64,000 nt of DNA. Origin: Streptomyces sp. S.PB5 (GTDB taxonomy: Bacteria > Actinomycetota > Actinomycetes > Streptomycetales > Streptomycetaceae). The notes under the pieces were generated by a model, which saw nothing but the letters and a program-made list of their open reading frames with translations, was not told the origin of the DNA and made no database searches. Positions 8,334-15,100 of the stretch are shown in pieces. Position 1 is the first letter of the stretch. Each line of letters starts with the position of its first letter. The DNA lies in the NCBI RefSeq assembly GCF_030403745.1, contig NZ_JAQMWP010000006.1, forward strand, positions 248,001 to 312,000, given 5' to 3'. The position numbers and the translations under genes are program-made.

Positions 8334-8358
8334 ACCCCGACCGCGAGGCGGCCGGGGT
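8334..8358 (-). terminator. Terminator of the DLW-39 gene
   Basis: Read on the minus strand, an 11-bp stem with one mismatch (ACCCCGGCCGC and GCGGTCGGGGT) is followed by TTTTG, 25 bases after the DLW-39 stop codon. It is a classical intrinsic terminator by Streptomyces standards. Confidence 0.8.
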
Positions 8359-8382
8359 CTGTTCAGAACCGGATCTCGGTAC

Positions 8383-8511
8383 TCACGAACCCGTGGGCAC
8401 GGAGTCAGTCGCCTCCGTCCACAGATCCTGCTCGGCGCGATCCGCCTGGATCTGGCGGTACACGAGGAGCCCGCCGATGGCGGCCAGTGCGACCAGGAGA
8501 AGCTTCTTCAC
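8383..8511 (-). CDS. DLW-39 family small membrane protein
   Basis: A 42-residue protein starting at the GTG at 8511-8509. It begins MKKLLLVALAAIGGLLVYRQ, a short transmembrane helix, and continues with a charged segment that contains the family-defining Asp-Leu-Trp at residues 29-31. I recognise this as the actinobacterial DLW-39 family, usually found near the gyrase genes; the function is unknown. A longer in-frame start at 8565 would add 18 charged residues, but the GTG gives the family-typical length. GAGG lies before it. Its own terminator follows. Confidence 0.85.
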   Translation of the reverse strand: MKKLLLVALAAIGGLLVYRQIQADRAEQDLWTEATDSVPTGS

Positions 8512-8849
8512 CGCGCGACCTCGTCTTTCCTTGACGTAGGGGACTTCTGGCGCCCGACTATACACACCGACCGATACCGATCGGTGACCTGCGTCAGCCC
8601 CTCAACTTCCGCTCTGCGGACCGTAATAGAAGCGGATTACGCCGCTCCGATCGGAGGGTGATCACACCCCCACGGACGGTCATTTCAACCTCTCTCCTCC
8701 ACTCTCCTCCACTTTTCGGGCCCCTTGCACCCATCCGAGTGGTGTTCATCTGAAGATCGACGCGCCACGGGCGTCGGTCCATGATTTCGCCGCCTCCATA
8801 CACATCATGAGGAAAGTACGCAAATCGCCCAACCCGAAAGTGAGGGGCC

Positions 8850-9227
8850 ATGACCCAGAACAAGGTCATGAAGCTGTGGACCGCCGTCATCACCGCCTTC
8901 CTGGCACTGTGCACGGCGCTCGGACTCGTCACCACGACCGCCGCCGCGGCCGTACCGCAGACCGAGACCACCCGCAACAGCACCCCGGAGGTCACGACCC
9001 CGGCGCTGCCCCTCTGGTCCTGGGCCTTCACCAGGTCCCTGCCCCCCACGATGAAACAGCGCATCCGGGCCGAGGCCCACGGCAAGACCCCGAGCTGCCG
9101 CCACCGCCCGCCGGCGGACGAGCAGTCCGCGGACGAAGCGGCCGCCCTGCGCGACGCCGGCGCCACCGCCGCCACCGCCTCCGCCTCCGCCTCCGAGGCC
9201 GAGCCGGTCACCCACCTTCAGCGCTGA
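8850..9227 (+). CDS. Small secreted protein, possibly DUF6344
   Basis: A 125-residue protein with GAGGGG just before the ATG. Residues 1-34 look like a signal peptide (KLWTAVITAFLALCTALGLV then an AAAA run). The mature part is short, with a SWAFTRSLPPTMKQRIRAEAHGK stretch split by basic residues, one CRH motif, and an Ala/Ser/Glu-rich tail of low complexity. This resembles the Streptomyces DUF6344 group from memory, without a search. No function is known. A weak hairpin (GGAAGGGCAC with GTGCCTTCC, 9238-9268) follows the stop. Confidence 0.65.
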   Translation: MTQNKVMKLWTAVITAFLALCTALGLVTTTAAAAVPQTETTRNSTPEVTTPALPLWSWAFTRSLPPTMKQRIRAEAHGKTPSCRHRPPADEQSADEAAALRDAGATAATASASASEAEPVTHLQR

Positions 9228-9303
9228 GCCCGCCCCACGGAAGGGCACGGCACCTCATGTGCCTTCCTTCACCGGCACGACGTACACGTCGAAGGGCTAC
9301 AAC

Positions 9304-9393
9304 GTCCAAGGCGTACAGGTCCAGGGCGTACAGGTCCAGGGCGTACAGGTCCAGGGCGTACAGGTCCAAGGCGTACAGGTCCAAGGCATGCAC
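9304..9393. repeat. Tandem 15-bp repeat, about six units
   Basis: The unit GTCCARGGCGTACAG repeats head to tail at 9304, 9319, 9334, 9349 and 9364, with a degenerate sixth copy at 9379-9393. Units differ only at one A/G position. Because 15 is a multiple of three, both strands stay open through it, which creates spurious reading frames (VQGVQ on plus, LYALD on minus). Copy number may vary between strains. Confidence 0.9.
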
Positions 9394-9870
9394 CTCCCCG
9401 TCGTACACCCACGTCGTACACCCCCACGACCTCACGGCGAACTTGCGTACACGCCGGCCAATGAAGACGTACGGGATGACGTAGACGACGTAGACAGAGC
9501 ACAGGCGATGGCCCCGGTTCGGGCGGACCGGGGCTCCTCGTGCTGTCGGTTCGGTCCTGAATCCGGCGCGCCGGTCGGTGCCGGTCCCTCCCCTCGTGGG
9601 GACCGGTACCGACCGGCGCGGACGAAACCGATCCGCGGCGGCGTGGATCGGGGAACGGCCGGACCAGTGGCCGGCGGGCACGGTGGGTTCTCGCGGCGCG
9701 GACCTCGATCGCCCGCCGGGGCGATGTCCGGGTGCCGCGCGCTGCGCCGTGATCGTGCCAGCTATTGCCCTCCGTGAGGAGGATCCGGTGTCCGGACGAC
9801 TACATAACCGCAGGTCAGCCGTATAAGGTGAGTTTTCCGGTCCGGATACCAGGTGCGAGGGAAGTAAGGG
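9394..9870. other. Gene-free, hairpin-rich region before the STAND-WD40 gene
   Basis: No gene is supported in this stretch. Four hairpins follow one another: GCCCCGGT/ACCGGGGC at 9511-9534; a 22-bp stem with one mismatch, 9567-9588 with 9599-9620; CCGATCC/GGATCGG at 9628-9651; and CCGGCGGGC/GCCCGCCGG at 9671-9719. Just before the next gene, related CCGGA-containing words (TGTCCGGACG near 9790, GGTCCGGATA near 9839) flank the likely promoter. The hairpins could be a structured leader or small RNA, or stacked terminators. Confidence 0.5.
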
Positions 9871-12800
9871 GTGGGGACCTTGAGTTCCGACTCAGGGGCG
9901 CGCACAGCCTTCGCGGAGCGACTCGCGCTGCTGTACAAGGAGGCCGGTGATCCTCCGCTCAAACGTGTGTCCGAGGCCGTCGCGCGGCTGCAGCGGGTCG
10001 ACGAACGAGGACGGCCCGTACGGGTCTCCGCGCAGCGGATCAGCGACTGGCGGCGGGCCAGGAACGTACCCGCTCAGTTCACCGCTCTCGCAGCGGTGCT
10101 GCACGTCCTGATACCCGACGCACGGCGCTCGCGCCCCACGCCCGTCTCCCCCGGCCTCTACGACCTGGCCCAGTGGCAGCGCCTGTGGGAGGACGCGGTG
10201 GCCGACCCGGTCGGTGACCGCCCCGCGGCCGCGGAGGACGCGGACCGGGTGCTCACCGAGGCGCCGCCCGCTCCCGGTGTCTGCCCCTATCGCGGCCTGG
10301 CCTCCTACCGCCAGCAGCACGCGCGCTGGTTCTTCGGCCGGGAGCGGAGCACCGCCGCTCTCCTGGACCGGCTGCGGGCCGCCGAGCGGACGGGCGGTCT
10401 GGTCATGCTCGTGGGCGCCTCCGGTGCGGGAAAGTCCTCCCTGCTGAGCGCGGGCCTGGTGCCCGCCCTGGAGAGCGGGGCGCTGAACGACGAGGTCCGG
10501 TCGACGACGGGCCTCCTACAGCTCGTACCGGGAGCCGACCCGCTGAAGGAGCTGAGCCGGCAGATCCCCGGGCTGGAGGACATCGTGGCCGCCGCGCCCG
10601 CCGCGGCCTCCGCACCTGCCGCGGCCGCCGTGGCGGAGACGGAAGGGGACGAGCAATCGCCCGGTGCCCCGCACTTCGCGGACTCGGTGCGTGCGGCCTT
10701 CAGTGCGTGGGCCCGACGTGAGCCCTCGCCGCCCGCCCGTGCCGTCGTAATCGTAGATCAGTTCGAGGAAACCTTTACTCTCTGCCCCGACGAGACGGCC
10801 AGGCGCACCTTCATCCAGCTCCTGCACGCCGCGTCCACGCCCGCCGACACGGGTGAGCCGGCCCCCGTGCTCGTGGTCCTCGGCATGCGCGCCGACTTCT
10901 ACGAGCAGTGCCTCGCCCATCCCGAGCTCGCCGACGCCCTGCAGCACCGGCACATGGTGCTCGGGCCCCTGACCACCACGGAGCTGCGGGAAGCGGTGAC
11001 CGGGCCCGCCAAGGCCGTCGGTCTGGAACTCGAACCGGGGCTGGCGGAGCTGATCGTCCGGGAGGTCAGCGCCGACGGCCCCCGCGGGGCGCACGACGCG
11101 GGCGCCCTGCCGCTCCTCTCGCATGCGCTGCTCGCCACCTGGCAGCGGCGCAAGGGAGGCCGTCTGACGCTGGCCGGCTACCGGGCCGCGGGCGGCATCC
11201 AGGGCGCGGTGGCGGCGACCGCCGAACGGGCCTGGTCCGGTCTCGACCCGGCGGCCCGCACGGCGGCACGGCTGCTGCTGCTCCGGCTGGTCCGGCTCGG
11301 CGAGGACACCCAGGCCACCCGCAGAAGGGGGACGCGGCGCCGGCTCGCGGAGGAGTCGAGGGACCCCGAAAAGACGGAGGAGTCCCTGGAGGCCCTGGTT
11401 CGGGCCCGGTTGGTGACGCTCGACGCGGAGAGCGTGGAGATCACCCATGAGGCGCTGCTGCACGCCTGGCCCAGGCTGCGGAACTGGATCGACGAGGGCC
11501 GCAGTGACCATCTGCTGCGCCAGCGTCTGGAGGAGGACAGCAGGTCCTGGGAGAGCTCGGACCGCGACACGGCGCTGCTGTACCGGGGTTCTCGGCTGGA
11601 GCAGGCCCACACCTGGGCCGAGTCCGCCGGGGACACCCTGCTGACCCGCGGTGCGGCGGAGTTCCTGGCCGCTTCGGTCAGGCTGCGCCGGCGCGTGCTG
11701 TGGGTCAGCCGGGGTGCCGTCGCGGCGCTGGTCGCCATGGCGATCGTGGCCGCCGGTGCGGCGGTGTGGGCGATACAGCAGCGCGACGACGCGGTGTTCG
11801 AGCAGGTCCGCGCCGAGGCCGATCGCGTCCAGTCGACCGATCAGTCGCTGTCCGCCCAGCTCGGCCTGGTGGCCCACGGACTGCGGCCGGACGACGACGG
11901 CACGAACAACCGGCTGGTCTCGATCGTCAACGCCCCGCTGGCCACACCCCTGCTGGGCCACACCGGCGCCGTCTACCTCACCACGTTCAGCCCGGACGGC
12001 CGGCTCCTGGCCAGCGCCAGCTACGACCGGACCGTACGCCTGTGGGACGTCTCCGACCGGGCCCGCCCCAAGCCCCTGGGCAAGCCCCTGACCGGGCACA
12101 CCAGTTGGGTGAGCAGCGCGGTCTTCAGCCCCGACGGCCGCACCCTCGCCAGCGCCGGGGACGACGGCACGCTCCGGCTGTGGGACGTCACCGACCCCCG
12201 TCACCCACGCCCCCTCGGCGCGCCGCTCACCGGTCACGACGGCACGATCTACCTGGTCGCGTTCAGTCCGGACGGGCACACGCTGGCCACCGCCGACGAG
12301 AATCGGTCCGTACGGCTGTGGGACGTGCGCGACGTACGGCGGCCGAGGACGCTCGGCACGCTGAGCGGGTTCACCGCCCCGGTGCGCGCGGTGGCGTTCA
12401 GCCCGGACGGGCGGACGCTGGCGGCGGGCGGCGACGGCTTCGAGGTCTCCCTGTGGGACCTGCGCGACCCGCGGCACCCGGACCGGCTCGGTACGCCGCT
12501 GACCGGCCACACCGACACCGTGCACTCCGTGGCCTTCAGCCCCGACGGCCGTACCCTCGCCAGCGGCAGCTCGGACAACACCATCCGGCTGTGGGACGTC
12601 ACCGCCCCGAGGCGGGCGCGCTCCCTCGGCGCTCCGCTCACCGGGCACACCGGACCCGTGTGGTCCGTGGCCTTCGACGCGGACGGCGGCATGCTCGCCG
12701 CCGGCAGCGCGGACAGCACGGCGAGCCTGTGGAACGTCGGCAACCCGGCCCACCCGTCACAGATCGGCATGCCCCTCACCGGCGGCAGCGGGGAGATGTA

Positions 12801-13929
12801 CGCCGTCGGCCTCAGCCCCGACGGCCGCACCCTCGCCACCGGCAGCGGCGACAGCAAGATCCGGCTGTGGTCGATACCGACGTCCGACATGATCGGCCGC
12901 GTCGGCGCCTTCACCCGGGACGGGCGGATCCTCGCCACCGGCAGCACCGACGGCAGGATCCGGCTGTGGGACGTGGCCGATCCCGACCGGCCGGTGGCAC
13001 TGGGCAGGCCGTTCCGGGTCGGGGAGGACATGGGCGTCCAGCAGCTGGCGTTCTCGCCGGACGGCCGGAGCCTCGCCGTCCTGACCGGCACCCACAACAC
13101 GGTGCAGCTGTGGAACGTCGCCGACCCCGCCCGCCCGGTGGCCCACGGCGAACCGGTGCGGCTGCGCACCCGTTACGCGGGCGCCGACTCGATGGCCTTC
13201 AGCCCCGACGGCCGCACCCTCGCCGGCGCCTACGACGACCGCACGATCCAGCTGTGGGACGCCAGCACCCCGGACCGCCTCGTCCCGCTCGGCAAACTGC
13301 TCACCGGCCACAAGGGGTACGTCAACGCCCTGGCCTTCAGCCCCGACGGGAACACGCTCGCCAGCGGCAGCTCCGACCTGACGGTCCGCCTCTGGAACGT
13401 CACGGACCCGAGCCGCGCGACCCCGCTGGGCAAGCCGCTCACCGGGCACACGGGCCCCGTCAACACCCTGGCCTTCAGCCCAGACGGCCACACCCTCGCC
13501 AGCGGCAGCGGCGACGACACGGTCCGCCTGTGGAACGTCAGCGACCCAGCCGCGGCGGCCCCGCTCGGCTCCCCCCTGACCGGCCACACCGAGGCCCTGG
13601 TCTCCCTCACCTTCAGCCGCGACGGCCACACCCTCGCCAGCGGCGGCAACGACAACACGGTCCGCCTCTGGGACGTCACCGACCCCACCGGCGCCGCCCC
13701 CATCGGCCAGTCGATGAGCCCCAACGCCAAGACCGGCAACTTCCTGCTGTTCAGCCCCCGCAACGACATGCTCGGCGTCTCCAGCGGCACCGACACCGTC
13801 CGCCTGTGGAACCTGGACGTCGACCAGGCCATCGACCGCATCTGCGCGACCACCCACGGCGTCCTGACACCGGAGAAATGGCACGAGTACCTGCCCCGGC
13901 TCTCGTACGACCCACCCTGCGACCACTAG
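9871..13929 (+). CDS. HTH / STAND-type ATPase / WD40-repeat protein
   Basis: A very large (1352 residues) signalling-type protein. Residues 1-90 are a small helical domain with an HTH look (RVSAQRISDWRRARNVP). Residues about 135-600 are a novel-STAND NTPase: PYRGLASY and WFFGRE lead-in, Walker A GASGAGKSS at about 182-190, Walker B VVIVDQFEE near 292-300, and ALPLLSHAL and ITHEALL winged-helix signatures. A transmembrane helix (about 611-635) follows, then about 14 WD40 repeats (694-1330), each ending near RLWDV or RLWNV and containing FSPDG. Such proteins are thought to switch by ATP-driven assembly after the propeller senses a target. The GTG at 9871 follows GAGGGAAG. Target and output are unknown. 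Confidence 0.9.
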   Translation: MGTLSSDSGARTAFAERLALLYKEAGDPPLKRVSEAVARLQRVDERGRPVRVSAQRISDWRRARNVPAQFTALAAVLHVLIPDARRSRPTPVSPGLYDLAQWQRLWEDAVADPVGDRPAAAEDADRVLTEAPPAPGVCPYRGLASYRQQHARWFFGRERSTAALLDRLRAAERTGGLVMLVGASGAGKSSLLSAGLVPALESGALNDEVRSTTGLLQLVPGADPLKELSRQIPGLEDIVAAAPAAASAPAAAAVAETEGDEQSPGAPHFADSVRAAFSAWARREPSPPARAVVIVDQFEETFTLCPDETARRTFIQLLHAASTPADTGEPAPVLVVLGMRADFYEQCLAHPELADALQHRHMVLGPLTTTELREAVTGPAKAVGLELEPGLAELIVREVSADGPRGAHDAGALPLLSHALLATWQRRKGGRLTLAGYRAAGGIQGAVAATAERAWSGLDPAARTAARLLLLRLVRLGEDTQATRRRGTRRRLAEESRDPEKTEESLEALVRARLVTLDAESVEITHEALLHAWPRLRNWIDEGRSDHLLRQRLEEDSRSWESSDRDTALLYRGSRLEQAHTWAESAGDTLLTRGAAEFLAASVRLRRRVLWVSRGAVAALVAMAIVAAGAAVWAIQQRDDAVFEQVRAEADRVQSTDQSLSAQLGLVAHGLRPDDDGTNNRLVSIVNAPLATPLLGHTGAVYLTTFSPDGRLLASASYDRTVRLWDVSDRARPKPLGKPLTGHTSWVSSAVFSPDGRTLASAGDDGTLRLWDVTDPRHPRPLGAPLTGHDGTIYLVAFSPDGHTLATADENRSVRLWDVRDVRRPRTLGTLSGFTAPVRAVAFSPDGRTLAAGGDGFEVSLWDLRDPRHPDRLGTPLTGHTDTVHSVAFSPDGRTLASGSSDNTIRLWDVTAPRRARSLGAPLTGHTGPVWSVAFDADGGMLAAGSADSTASLWNVGNPAHPSQIGMPLTGGSGEMYAVGLSPDGRTLATGSGDSKIRLWSIPTSDMIGRVGAFTRDGRILATGSTDGRIRLWDVADPDRPVALGRPFRVGEDMGVQQLAFSPDGRSLAVLTGTHNTVQLWNVADPARPVAHGEPVRLRTRYAGADSMAFSPDGRTLAGAYDDRTIQLWDASTPDRLVPLGKLLTGHKGYVNALAFSPDGNTLASGSSDLTVRLWNVTDPSRATPLGKPLTGHTGPVNTLAFSPDGHTLASGSGDDTVRLWNVSDPAAAAPLGSPLTGHTEALVSLTFSRDGHTLASGGNDNTVRLWDVTDPTGAAPIGQSMSPNAKTGNFLLFSPRNDMLGVSSGTDTVRLWNLDVDQAIDRICATTHGVLTPEKWHEYLPRLSYDPPCDH

Positions 13930-13940
13930 TGTTGGCCAAA

Positions 13941-13980
13941 GCCCGACCGCCTGCGCATCCCCCGTCGTCGGCGGTCGGGC
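13941..13980 (+). terminator. Hairpin after the STAND-WD40 gene
   Basis: GCCCGACCGCC at 13941-13951 pairs perfectly with 13970-13980 across an 18-base loop, 11 bases after the stop codon. Confidence 0.7.
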
Positions 13981-14039
13981 GTCTTCCTGCCCTGCCATCG
14001 CACGGCCGTTGATGTGCTCTTTGTGTCTCCTTGAACGCC

Positions 14040-14073
14040 GAAGACCCCCAACCGCTGCCGGTTGGGGGTCTTC
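14040..14073 (-). terminator. Terminator downstream of tRNA-Ile
   Basis: A perfect 14-bp stem, 14040-14053 with 14060-14073, lies seven bases beyond the 3' end of tRNA-Ile on the minus strand and ends its transcript. It may also block readthrough from the STAND-WD40 gene. Confidence 0.85.
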
Positions 14074-14080
14074 GTGCTGG

Positions 14081-14154
14081 TGGGGCTAACAGGATTTGAA
14101 CCTGTGGCCTCATCCTTATCAGGGATGCGCTCTAACCAACTGAGCTATAGCCCC
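14081..14154 (-). tRNA. tRNA-Ile (anticodon GAT)
   Basis: A 74-base cloverleaf on the minus strand. The acceptor arm GGGGCTA pairs with TAGCCCC. The D-arm reads GCTCAGTTGGTTAGAGC, the anticodon loop CTGATAA gives GAT, and the T-arm reads ACAGGTTCAAATCCTGT. CCA is not fully encoded. It lies downstream of the gyrase/DUF3566 block on the same strand. Confidence 0.97.
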
Positions 14155-14242
14155 GCCGCGCTCTGCGGTGTGTGTCCCGCGCGCTGACTCCTGAAGATTA
14201 GCGCACGACCGGGGCAGTCCCAAAATCGATAGTCGGGGCCGG

Positions 14243-15082
14243 TCACTCGTCCTCGGCGAGCGTCAGCTCGACGCCGCCGACGAAGCCCGCGGAGAGGTTG
14301 TAGATGAACGCGCCGAGGGTGGCGAGCGCCGTCGCGAGGACGACGTCGATGACCGCGATGATCGTCGTGAACATCAGGACGTTGGGCAGCGACAGGAAGG
14401 ACTGCAGGTCGAAGCCGTTGGACTCGTTGGAGCCGGTGGCTTCCGAGATGGTGCCGCCGACCGTCGAGAAGACGCCCATCGCGTCCATGACCATCCACAG
14501 CACCGCGGCCGCCACGATCGTGCAGATGCCGAGGGCGATGGAGAGCAGGAAGCTGACCTTCATCACCGACCACGGGTCGGCCTTCGCCACCCGCAGCCGC
14601 GCCTTACGGATGCGGGGCGTCGTGCGCGCGCCGGTGCGCGGACGGCGTACGGCGCTCGTGGGGCCGCCGGCCGGTGCCTGCGCCTGGTAGGCCTGCGGCG
14701 GGTGGTACGGCCCGGCGGCGGCCTGCTGCTGCCGCTCCCCCGGCAGCGGCGACGGCGCCGGCGGCTGGGCCGGAGCCTGATGCTGCGCCGGTGACTGCGG
14801 CTGAGGCTGTGCGCCCGGAGCAGCCGAGCCCGCGCCGGCCGCGTACTGCTGGGTCTGCGGGCCTCGGGTGTCCGTCACAGTTCCCCCCTGTGATCCAGAT
14901 GTGTCGGGCGAGGGTGAGTCCTTCGCGGGCGGCTTGATCGCCTTGAGCTGGGTCGTGTGCGAATCTGTCGCGCGCGCGTCGGTCGTACGCGCGGCGGAGC
15001 CACGGCCACCTCCGTCCGTCTCCGAACCGGTCTGAGAACCGGTAGAGGTACCGGACGATCCGGCGCCCGTGGCTCCGCTCAC
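14243..15082 (-). CDS. DUF3566 transmembrane protein
   Basis: A 279-residue membrane protein of the DUF3566 family. It starts at GTG 15082 with GAGGAG before it, only 18 bases after the gyrA stop, so it is probably co-transcribed with gyrA. Residues 1-160 are low-complexity, rich in Ala, Gln, Pro and Thr. The conserved block begins RKARLRVAKADPWSVMKVSF and contains two transmembrane helices flanking a Ser/Asn-rich loop; the tail reads AGFVGGVELTLAED. This family regularly follows gyrA in actinobacteria and its function is unknown. A link to gyrase would be guesswork. Confidence 0.88.
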   Translation of the reverse strand: MSGATGAGSSGTSTGSQTGSETDGGGRGSAARTTDARATDSHTTQLKAIKPPAKDSPSPDTSGSQGGTVTDTRGPQTQQYAAGAGSAAPGAQPQPQSPAQHQAPAQPPAPSPLPGERQQQAAAGPYHPPQAYQAQAPAGGPTSAVRRPRTGARTTPRIRKARLRVAKADPWSVMKVSFLLSIALGICTIVAAAVLWMVMDAMGVFSTVGGTISEATGSNESNGFDLQSFLSLPNVLMFTTIIAVIDVVLATALATLGAFIYNLSAGFVGGVELTLAEDE

Positions 15083-15100
15083 GATGACTCACTCCTCGTG

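Noticed and set aside
9304..9393. CRISPR array
   Set aside because: The units are contiguous 15-mers without spacers, and no cas gene is present.
9208..9777. Reading frames on both strands through the tandem repeat
   Set aside because: Both are open because the unit is 15 bp. Outside the repeat neither shows a family, a ribosome site or gene-like composition.
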